A stretch of DNA of 64,000 bases from Apostichopus japonicus (Eukaryota; Echinodermata; Holothuroidea; Aspidochirotida; Stichopodidae), in the NCBI RefSeq assembly GCF_037975245.1, contig NC_092574.1, forward strand, positions 26,766,713 to 26,830,712, written 5' to 3'. The translations under genes and the position numbers were made by a program. The notes under the pieces are model-generated. The model had not been told where the DNA came from and ran no database searches. It saw only the letters and a program-made list of their open reading frames with translations. Below are positions 50,537 to 60,280 of this stretch, piece after piece. The stretch's first letter is position 1. The number at the start of each line of letters is the position of its first letter.

Positions 50537-50894
50537 CAAGGGCGTAGGAACCGGGGGGGGGGCGGAGCTGTAAAAAATAAAGAGGGGCGGAAGTATCATT
50601 CCGCCCCCCCCCTGCTTCGCAAGTCAGAAAACCCCTTTTTCATTTCCAAATGCGAAAAAAAATCTCATTTGGAGCACCAACTTGCATATAAGGCCAGGTG
50701 AAAATGCAAAATTATATACAAAAAGGAGTGGGTGGGTTGAAGTGTGCTATATTGCACCAAATTGCATCTGAGGCCACCTAGAAATGCAAATAAAAAGCAA
50801 AAGGGAAGGGGGACACCCCCTCCCCTTAGACCCCTCCCCCAGACCGGCCATCAGTCTTCAGCCCCCCACTCAAAAGTACCTTCCTACGCCACTG
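50537..50894. mobile_element. MITE, GGCGTAGG-ended, shared by both duplicates (copy B)
   Basis: Same element and same 8-bp target duplication GCTATACT (50529-50536 and 50895-50902) as 29814-30170. Confidence 0.9.
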
Positions 50895-51390
50895 GCTATA
50901 CTGTTGACAGTGGCGTAACCAGCGGGGGAGGGTACAAAGGGATACCCAATCAAATGTCTTGCACCCCCACTTGCTCCGAAAATGACATTGGTGATCCAAA
51001 GAAATGGACGAAATTTACCAGTGCATTTATAGGTCTTAGATCTGTATAGACCCCGACTATAGCACGTTATCATGGCAGAGTTTCTTGAGATTACGTTATC
51101 GACCTGCCTTGGTCGTATGTCGTAACATCACCTCTTTTCACTCATTGGTCTGCAACGCTTGCCACATATTTTTCTTGCATGAGGTTCTTTGTGTGAACGC
51201 TGTGTGATTATAACTACATTATAGACATAGGACATACTTCCACACAGTGTTTACACAAAGAGCCTAATGGTGTTAAGAAGCTATACAGGCAAATTGTAGA
51301 GCATGAGGTTGATTTACGAACGTGGCAGGTCGATTACGTAATCACAAAACTTTCCTAGCTATAGCGTGCTATAATTGGAGCAGGGAGTTG

Positions 51391-51420
51391 TTAAACCAGG
51401 GAGTTAACTCCCTGGTTTAA
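51391..51420. repeat. Perfect 30-bp palindrome
   Basis: TTAAACCAGGGAGTT followed by its exact reverse complement. The adjacent CAGGGAGTTGTTAA is a direct copy of part of an arm. It sits where copy A has the MITE 30673-31249. Confidence 0.9.
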
Positions 51421-52493
51421 CCAGTTCGCGGTTGACGTTAATTCGTAATTGACGGGTATTCTCAATCTATACCAGCCAATTGCGTCTCAAGTTAAATATT
51501 ATCCTTTTCATTTTGCTTTCTGTCTTCGCCATTCGCCCCCCCCCCCTTCGCCACAAACTCTACCCTACGAGATAACCAGCTACCATGCTACTTGTATCTT
51601 GTATCAGGGAGATAACAACTCCCTGCTTGTATTTTGTGTATGTTTATAACCTTATACCATTGTTTTATCATCCGAAACTAATCCGATATAAGTTGTTATT
51701 GGAAGCTGCAGCATGATATATTACGTAATTTCAAGATGGCACAGGTGAATTCACACAGAATGATCATTCGTTAGAATATGCCTAACCGAAATATTGTTTC
51801 CAACGACTTTACAGATTTCAGTCGATTAATGTAATAAAACCAATGGACTATGGCCCTGGACAAACACTTTTGTAGTGGCTGAATGAATGAAGCCTAATTC
51901 GATGAAACTGACATTCATATACACATTTATTTAAACCATAGTTAGAGTAAATCATAGACAATGGGATAGCTTAAAATGTACTGATGAAAGAATAGTACAG
52001 AAAAAAAAGACGACAAAACAATTGAAAAGACGAAAAAATGAACCCAATTGTCAAAATCCCATAGCTATACCATGTATTCTAATTTTTAAGTTTATCCAAA
52101 TTCTAAATTAGATTGGGCCAATTAAAAGTATTACTGAAACCAGAATGAAAACGCATTGAGGTTTCGATGGCTTCATTGCACTAGACTTCTGCTTGTCAAC
52201 CAGAAACAGCTGTTACAATATTAATTAATGTCCCGAACCACTATGTTGATATACAATTACACTAAGGCATGGTAAACCCAGGTCAGTCTATTGTACGTGG
52301 CAATACACACCTCCACCAAAAACAATATGATTATTGTATTCAATGTGATGCATCCACACACCAAATATGAGAATTATCATGCAACGATTCCCATCGTTAG
52401 ATTTCATGTAAAAGGCTTTTCAGAGTTTGACCTCTGGTGACCTCAAATGACATTTGACAAGCAACAGGATTCTTGTACACAGTATGGCAAATC

Positions 52494-52747
52494 TGTAATA
52501 TTCGTGATGATAATTATACAAGAGATGACTGAAAGAGGAGTTGTTATAGATTTGACTTCTGTATTCAGAGTGTCTCATTATACACACTCTTAACTACTTC
52601 TACTAACATGCGTCATATACAAACATTCCAAAGAGTGACCACAGCCCCATGCTTTTTAGGGTAGGTTGGTGGTTACAACAGGACATATTGTGGTTGCTAA
52701 AGGGTGGTGTAAAATACAATACTGTAGAATGAGTACAATATGTTACA
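52494..52747 (-). repeat. 3' LTR of the integrase-only element
   Basis: 254 bp with TG...CA ends on the minus strand, preceded by a polypurine tract. Its first 30 bp recur at 53994-54023. Confidence 0.85.
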
Positions 52748-54023
52748 TCTCCCTTTTTTCAGTTAAAATAAATTTAAGGATGTGGATGAGAAACAATTTA
52801 CTTATCCAGAAATATACTTGAATGATAATGACCTAACACTGCATAAATATAAACTCAATCTCTAGCAAAGATTCGACTACTGGTTCTAGGTTACCAAATA
52901 ACTACCGCTTCACTACCAAATTAAATTCCTTTGGTCACATTTCTTAGTCACTGTGCCAACGTGGTTTTGTCTTTGCTCTAATACTTCTTCGAAAATCAGT
53001 GTTCGTGGTTTGGTTCTCTGAAGAGGTTTGTTCATTGTCAGAATTAACTATGTCATTGTCGTCATGTCTGTCATAACTAAATGTTTCAGCAGTTTTAAGT
53101 AAATGTTTGCGGTTGCGTCTATACTGCACACCTTCAGCTGTCTCTACATAGTATGATCTGGGCTGATCAGCCTTAGATACAATAGTGGCTGGTTTCCAAC
53201 CTTTGTCAGTCTGTAGGCGAATATTATCTTCTGGTTGCAATTCTGGTAATTTCTTTGTCTGTCGGTCGTAATATGTTTTTTGTGTTTGTCTCTTCTCTAC
53301 CAGTCTTTTGTGTACTGTCTCTGGCTTCAGTATTTTCGGCTTGAGTAAATGTTCAGTCACTGGAAGTAGGGTATTTGTCCTTCGTCCAAACAGTCGTTGT
53401 ACAGGTGATCCGAGAATATTATCTCTTGGTGTATTCCTGTAGTCCAATAAAGCTAGGTATGGATCTTGTCCACTCTTCTTTGCCTTCATTAGCAAAGCCT
53501 TTGCAATCTGCACCCCTTTCTCTACCATGCCGTTAGACTGAGGATGGTATAGACCAGACTTAATATGATGAAATTTATAAAGATTCGAAAAACTGTCAAA
53601 TTGCCAACTTTTGAATTGGGGTCCATTATCTGTGATTAGAACATCTGGAATACCATGGCGTGCAAATTGTGATTTACAATGTACTTTAACAGTTTCACTC
53701 TTGTTACTAGGTAAATGTGAAATTTCAAAGTACCCAGAGAAATAATCAATTAAAATCAAATAGTTATTTCTATTCCACTCAAAGAGATCAGCACCCAGCT
53801 TCTGCCAAGGTCTTTGAGGAATCTCATGAGATGTTAGAGGTTCCTTTTGATTCTGCCTTCTGTGTGTGTTACAGATGGAACACTTTGGAGTTAAATCTTC
53901 AATTTCAGCACTCATTTGAGGCCAAAACATAATGTCCCTTGCTCTTCGTTTACATTTTTCAACACCAAGGTGAGCATTGTGGACTTGACTTAAAATACTG
54001 TAGAATGAGTACAATATGTTACA
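52494..54023 (-). mobile_element. Internally deleted LTR retrotransposon with integrase only
   Basis: Flanked by the 5-bp target duplication AAATC (52489-52493 and 54024-54028). Copy A has the empty site. On the minus strand, 53994-54023 is just the first 30 bp of the 5' LTR, joined directly to integrase. A polypurine-like AAAAAAGGGAGA precedes the full 3' LTR (52494-52747, TGTAACATATTG...ATTACA). Gag, protease, reverse transcriptase and RNase H are absent. Confidence 0.92.
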
Positions 54024-54038
54024 AAATCCATATACCAT
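52944..54038 (-). CDS. LTR retrotransposon integrase (Ty3/mdg4-like), open frame of 364 codons
   Basis: Uninterrupted frame. The first residues read through host DNA and 30 bp of LTR. Then come a zinc-binding HHCC domain (H20, H23, C53, C56, with GVEKCKRRARDIMFWP), the catalytic core with D84 (GADLF), D137 (TDNGPQF) and E173 (NGMVEKG) giving exact D,D-35-E spacing, and a C-terminal tail with DNIRLQ...GWKPATIV typical of Ty3-like integrases. The catalytic residues are all present, so integration activity cannot be excluded. With no upstream polyprotein or promoter it is probably inactive, or at most captured by chance. Confidence 0.9.
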   Translation of the reverse strand: MVYGFCNILYSFYSILSQVHNAHLGVEKCKRRARDIMFWPQMSAEIEDLTPKCSICNTHRRQNQKEPLTSHEIPQRPWQKLGADLFEWNRNNYLILIDYFSGYFEISHLPSNKSETVKVHCKSQFARHGIPDVLITDNGPQFKSWQFDSFSNLYKFHHIKSGLYHPQSNGMVEKGVQIAKALLMKAKKSGQDPYLALLDYRNTPRDNILGSPVQRLFGRRTNTLLPVTEHLLKPKILKPETVHKRLVEKRQTQKTYYDRQTKKLPELQPEDNIRLQTDKGWKPATIVSKADQPRSYYVETAEGVQYRRNRKHLLKTAETFSYDRHDDNDIVNSDNEQTSSENQTTNTDFRRSIRAKTKPRWHSD

Positions 54039-54339
54039 GTAGCCTATATATGAAAAGTATAAGATCTACCACGAGAAATCATGTTTTAAAGGTTTTCAGG
54101 CCTGACAATTGTTTTAAATGTACTCGTTATTTTGCGACCGTGACTAAAAGTTTACTAGCCAAAACGCAAAATTCACTCGCCATTATGACTGCCTTTCAAA
54201 TCTCCATAGTACAGAGCTGCAACATCAATACTTTTTATGAACAAATTGTGCTACGTAATTGCACATTGGAAAATTATGTTTCTGTGAAGTATGAAATTTA
54301 AACTTTGTTCCACCAGAAGTAAGTGATGAACAAAGTAAA

Positions 54340-56893
54340 AGATGTCGCAGAATTGTAAAACATTTGCAAAAATACCAACGAAGATAGCTTGGCTTCTGTT
54401 ACATTCGCGCGTTTTCTGTGCCTTAGTGTATTCGTTATATATAGATGTGCCCGATCGTTTAGTTTGCTGTAATGAGTATAATATGTGGATCGAGTTTGAG
54501 GTTTCTGGCTTGGAATGTGATTTTAATTCAGCGTCAAGTCAAGATATTGTGTTTGTTATCGATAAGTGTGTGAAATTTAAGGAATTAGAGGAGCTATTGA
54601 ATAGCTGTAATTGTGAATGGACTGAAGTCAGGTATAGTAGTAGGACTGTAACTAGTGCAGTTGTAGGAAGGGAGTTTTGTGAAGATGTTCCAAATTGCAA
54701 TGGATTCGAGGTGTTACCTGTGGAGGAGTGCGTGATGTTTGTGATGGGAATGAATTCTCCCAGGAGGGAAATGTGTGTGGTTAGTAGTGGACGAATTACG
54801 TGGTGATTGTGATGTGATTGACGATGGAAGTGTGTTTGAAAACAACAGTCAGTGGGACGGGAGAAGTCAAAAGGAAGAATGGTCTTGTGTGAAGATTCAC
54901 TGAAGCGGTATGTGGACCGAGAGTTCTTCAGGGCGGATAAATCAAAAAGGGTCAGGGTATATTTGCCAGGTGCCAAATTCTAGGATGTCAGTGAAGGGGT
55001 AAACAAAATCGTGTCAGATGAGGAGGTGGTTGTGTAGGCACCAATAATATGCAGAAGGAGTCACTCGACAAACTCGGTCAAGGTATCACGAATGGTTGTG
55101 TCGCCTAGCATCAACTCGTGCTAAAGTTGTCATCTGTCTATTGCCAAGATTTGACAACAAGGTTCAGTCACATAAGATGGTAAATTGGAATAGTTTCTTT
55201 CATAGTCTGTGTTCTGACTTCGGCTTCACAGTTGTGACATGTGGTCATGTTTCCAGGGTAGAAGGGATTTGTTTGCCAAGGATGGGTTGCACTTAGCTAA
55301 TACTGGGGCCTTGATGTTTGGTAGGATGGTGAATTACTCTGTTGAACAGCTATGTTTAAACAAATGTTAAATTGGGGGGGGGGGGCGATGGGCAGGCATA
55401 AATTTGGATAAGGATTATATTTCAGTGGAGGTGCTTATAGGCATTTTCAAAGCAAGGAAAGTGATAGTCATAGTTCTAACATTATCAGGAGGCATGCTAA
55501 GGTACATAGTTTCAGGATAGGCTGAAGATTGTCTTTACCAATGCTAGAAGTATTCGTTAAATTTTGCTGAATTTACTATTCTTCTTGAGGATCTGAAACG
55601 TGATGTGTTTGGTATCACATAATCTTGGTAAAGAGGGGACCTTGATAGTGCTGAAGTTTCCTACCGGGGGTATGTTGTGTCAGGCGCGTAGCCAGGAATT
55701 TGCCAAGGGAGGGGCGAAATTGTAGATTCGGCATTGCAAACTATCTAAACGTAGCGCCACCATGATTGGGGCGAGGCCTCCAGATCGCTGGAAATGGCAC
55801 TTCCCAGGCCTTGTAAGTTGCATCTTAGCATTTTCTCTTTTGAAAATACTAGCGATATCATAAAAACATTAAAACAATTTTTTATTAAATATGCTCAAGG
55901 GGGGGGGGGGGCGGCTGCCCCCTTCGCCCCCTTGGCTACGCGCCTGTGTTGTGTATCGTCAGGACAGAAGGGATACTCATAATAGTATATATGGGGGAGT
56001 TATACTGTATGTTAGGGTGATATTGTAAGTGTTGAGAAATCTCAGTTGCAAGGTTCTTTGTAAATTCTGTCTTGTGCGAGTTGTCCACTCTAAGAGGTCC
56101 GGTGATGTTCTAACTATTGGCGTTGTTTACCGTTCTCTTAACAGCAGCGAAGATAATGATGTCTTGCTGTTTGATATATAATTAGAGAGGCTGCTAAAGG
56201 TGATGTTGTTATAAAAGGCGACTTTCATTTTCCTGACATTAATTGGATAGATGGTTCCAGTAGTAGGAAGGGGAATAACTTCCTAGATGTTTTTCAAGAT
56301 TGCTTTTTACATCAGCATGTTACTTTCCCTACTAGGGGGGGGGTAACATCCTGGATCTTGTTTTGAGTTCTGATCCAAGTAATGTTGTTGATTTGACGGG
56401 TTAAGGAAAACTAGGGACTAGCGATCATGATAAACTAGCCTTTAATATTGTTTGAGAGGTCGTAAATTCTGTTAGCAAGGAAAAAGTCCCTGATTTTCGA
56501 GATCAGATACAGAGGCAATTGAAACTTTACGAAAGGGTACAGATTTGATTAATTTGTTTAGAGAATTGAGTGCTTCTCAGACTTGGAGTTGTTTAGCTGA
56601 TTCGGTCATTATTGAAATTCATGTTCCGTGGAAGAATATTTGTCGTAAATGCAGTATGCCTTCCTGGATGAATAAGAAAGTTAGATGTGCAATTAGGCAA
56701 ATATGTAGAATGTGGAAGTTGTTTAGGAGGACTAATTCTGAATCTCGTTTTCCAAGCTTAAAATTCATCTGCTGAAGGCAAAACGCTTAGTCTCTGATGC
56801 GAAATGGAATTTCGAAAATAGCATTGCCTTAAATATTAAGGAAAACCCAAAGGCCTTCTTTTCTTATGTCAGGTCAAAGCAGAAATATACTTG
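54340..56893 (+). mobile_element. Decayed CR1/L2-like LINE, copy B, without reverse transcriptase
   Basis: Paralogue of 32740-36470. The ORF1 N-terminal part is better preserved here (a 154-codon frame at 54342-54806 containing DKCVKFKELEELLNSC). The esterase-like and endonuclease parts are frameshifted. Sequence matching copy A stops at about 56893. The next 230 bp are unrelated, and similarity resumes near 57120, so the reverse transcriptase was deleted. Confidence 0.85.
55681..55946. mobile_element. MITE, CAGGCGCGTAGCC-ended, only in copy B
   Basis: The ends CAGGCGCGTAGCCAGG and TTGGCTACGCGCCTG are complementary. Exact 8-bp target duplication TGTTGTGT (55673-55680 and 55947-55954). Copy A has the single uninterrupted TATGTTGTGTATCGTC near 34028. 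It inserted into the decayed LINE. Same family as 787-1594. Confidence 0.93.
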
Positions 56894-58034
56894 ATAGGAT
56901 AGCTGTATGTTTAAGCGTTTTGCCCATACACTTTTGAAAGGCTATCAGCCTACATAGAGTCACCCTATCGAAAAGGAATGCAAACTACCAAATTGTAAGC
57001 ACTGAAGCCACATTGTAGGCCACCTATACACGTGCAGAAATCGAAGAAAATACCCTTTTTTGCCTTTATTCACTCGATTTGTTCGATAAATTCTCTTAAT
57101 ATGATCGGCTGTGTTACCGAAAAACTGGAAACCCTGCTGTGTCGGCTGTAAACGTCAAACTGGTATCACACCGTAACACCACTAGTTGTTGTTTCGTATT
57201 ACTGGCTACTGTCTCAGTGCCACGAATTTGACTAGGCCACCCTTGAATTAGCTTCTCTTTTTGAGTGAGTTATTACCTATTTGAATTATTTCTACCCAAC
57301 GAATCACGGTTAGGCTAGCCATATGCAGTATTTCAGTAATATTACATGGCTAAAATCTGGACCGAATAGCTAAAACATGAAAACTCTGAAGTATCTAAAG
57401 TTTTTCACATTGTACCCCACGCAGATAGCACAAAGCGCGCTCGCGTTGACAGGTAAATATTATACCCACCCCCCCTCCCCCTCAAGATGAAGTCCTGGCT
57501 ACGCCCTTGACTCTCGCTACAACATATCAAGTTCATATTATTAGTTGGACTATCCATTCAAGAATTTAGCGTATGGAATTCAGGAATAAACTGTTCATTC
57601 TGGGGTAAAGAAATATTCATAACACTACCGTTACAATGGTTTCAAGTGTTTGGAATGGGGCATATAGAAAAAGTAACTAAATTTACCAAACTTCCCTCGC
57701 GCGAAACCCCCCCCCCCCTCACTCGAACTCTTTGCCCCCTCCCTCAGCCACCAGATGAAAGGTCTGGTTACGCCACTGACTATTGATGACCTTGTAAAGT
57801 ATTCACGGTACTTTACTCTCAAGGTCAGTTTGACAAACTTAGCTACAAGAATCATGGCCAACAAACATGGGGTATGCCACGGACTCGATTCTTGAAAGCT
57901 TGGATTCGACTCGTATTGCATGGTAACTCCGCATGACAATCGTTTCCAATTTTACTGATAACCGGTGAGAAAAGTCAATTCAAGTCCCGAGTCCTGACAT
58001 GACTAGTACATATACATACCAAGCACTATACAGT

Positions 58035-58271
58035 CAGGTGCGTAGCCCGCGAGGGGTGGGGGTGTTGGATGATGTTCGTCCTGGGAAGGGTCCCCTCTAT
58101 GAGATATTTTCGTTTGAGTATGGTAAGTATATAAACGGAAATGGTGCTATCATTTGCATCATAACTTTACTGAGCACAAGTTTGGGATTTTTTTCAGCAT
58201 TCGCTATTACATGCAAGTCATTTCACGTACATTCACCCCCTCCTCCTCACCCCGCCCGTCGCTACGACCTG
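58035..58271. mobile_element. Possible MITE remnant
   Basis: CAGGTGCGTAGCCCGCGAGGGG at the left and a C-rich stretch ending CGCTACGACCTG at the right are roughly inverted. No target duplication is seen. The region has no counterpart in copy A. Confidence 0.4.
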
Positions 58272-59043
58272 CCACAATTTTTACACATCCGGTTAAGTTA
58301 ATCGAGAGATGGACTTCACGAAATTCCCGGAATTGATATGAAACTAAGATATGATTACACCCGGCAGTACGGTTGCTAATTTTAGTAATGCGGACGAGGA
58401 AGTTTGGCTTTTTGGCGGACGAGGAAGACTCAAGTACGCTTGAGCTTGAGTGTCATCTACAACGCTAGTCCCGTAGTACCAGAATAGTTTGGTGTCCCCA
58501 GGGTACGTGGTCTAACGAGGCTTTATATCCTGACAATATAAAAGAAAAATATATTGTTTATTCAAATGAAAACAGTTTCACAAACTGAGTGAAAACAACA
58601 GCTACATGTAAAACTTGGCCAAAGGTTTGTAAATAAACAACAACACATCTCTATAAATTCGTGAGATTCACAATTTTTCTAGGTTGAATAAAGAACATGA
58701 AAGAACTTATAACTGTAAACTTCATCATTATATATAGCTATGTTCACTTCAGCTGATTTTTAATACGACGTAAATATTAAGTATAGCTTATTCAGAATGA
58801 AGCCAAATTACGACTAACCACAAAATTAAAGTTTGAATATTATGATATAGAAATATTATATTATTGGCTGACCATTTCGTATTATTCTAGGTTGCTGTTT
58901 GATTGCTTTAGCGAATTCAATTAAACAGTCTCGAAATTGTAAAACAGGAATACGAGTGACGGCATAACACATGGTTACCCGAATTAGAGTTACTCAATGC
59001 CAAGCGCGCCTACAATTTTAAGCTTCGGTAAACAAACACACAC

Positions 59044-60280
59044 AAACTTATAATAGTCAAAACCCCCATTTTATTTCAGCTCAATAATAATAGGTATCCT
59101 ATTGCGTGCAGTTTGCATGATAAACAAGTGAGGTCACCTTAGGCCTACACTGATTCCAGCTTCACGGTTATAGGCCATGGGCCGTGGCTCTGAAATCCTT
59201 CCAGAAAATGATTCTTGTTACGTCCGGAGTGGTATTACATGAAATATAGTCTGAGTTATAGATAATATGTCCATAATAAAGAATCAATTTGTTCTTTTGC
59301 TCAAAAGTGGCACATTAATATGTAATTCACAGATAAAATGTCAAATTTTTCAACATAAAGAAAAACATAAGAAAAACAGCGCCCTCACTTGATCAAAAAT
59401 ACTTAGTCTGTCTCCAGATAGAAGCAGTTTACCCCCCAAAAATTCACATTTTGATGTGGAAACCTTTATAATTGTAAAGATTATGTATGGCACAACAGTT
59501 CTTAAAGTTTGTATAGGCATATGGCTATTGGAATAATATTTTTCAACTGTACTTGGTGTTTTTTGTGGTGGGGATAGGCCAGTTTGTTCATTGTTAAATT
59601 GTTGAAATACACTATTTCTAGGCAATAAACGATCCAGTAATAAGAAATGAGAGCAAGGGGTAGGCCAGCATGTATACATTATAACATGATTGAGGAGGGG
59701 GTCATTATTGGTGAATAAATAAGCACACTATTTCGTATTAATTATAATCAAACTGGAGATTTCTTAACAAACAAAGTATGTCTAAACAGTATTTCTTGTG
59801 CACAGAATATCACTAGGCAAAACTAATAATTGACTTGTCTTACTCTTGTTTGGGTAGAAAAATGAACAAAAATCACAAAATTACCAATCACATCTCAGTT
59901 TAATAAGTACACGTGGATGCTGGAATGTACTTGGTTTTATCCAAACGTGTGCATTTTTTGATCTTCACATTATACCAAGTGACTGAATACATACAAACAT
60001 GAAGATGTTACATGTACGCACGCAGTGATGTGGCTTTAAATTCCGCCTAAGATAGCTAACAAATTTAATGTTACAAATGTTTTAATATAACTTTGTGCAA
60101 TAACAAGAGTTGTGCAATAACAATTCAATGGCATAAGTAAATCTCACTACCCAAATAACATTTGGAATGTTTCTTTTCATTTTGGTTCTTGTGAACAGGA
60201 ATTAGACTTTGTGTTACATTTTGAGTCATACACCGCACTCACTTGATCAAAAAGTTATCTAGTACATATCATTTGTTTTC
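59044..60280. other. Region beyond duplication B and 3' of the CXC-domain gene
   Basis: AT-rich, no supported gene. The words CACTTGATCAAAAA occur in the same orientation at about 59387 and 60240. They might mark element ends or internal repeats of the adjacent gene's element. Confidence 0.35.

Larger units (their letters stand above)
50908..57778. mobile_element. Possible 6.9-kb composite element with CAGTGGCGTAACCAG ends
   Basis: The left end CAGTGGCGTAACCAG is the exact reverse complement of the right end CTGGTTACGCCACTG at 57764-57778. The flanking octamers ACTGTTGA (50900-50907) and ACTATTGA (57779-57786) match in 7 of 8. It would enclose the LINE and the LTR remnant as nested passengers. 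In copy A the left end is at 30184 but the right end is lost at the LTR remnant. Two independent elements of one family could also produce this pattern. Confidence 0.5.
48000..59043. repeat. Segmental duplication, copy B (direct)
   Basis: Matches 23862-40063 in the same orientation. Insertions present only here: LTR remnant 52494-54023 and MITE 55681-55946. The LINE has lost its reverse transcriptase part (junction near 56893). The right end near 59043 is not followed by the membrane-protein gene, unlike copy A. Confidence 0.93.

Noticed and set aside
54539-54976. 145-codon minus-strand frame
   Set aside because: It is antisense to the LINE ORF1 remnant and has no motif of its own.
59350-59679. 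109-codon minus-strand frame ending in FDQVRALFF
   Set aside because: No recognisable domain, and the region has only a short repeated word in common with 60240. Too weak to call a gene.
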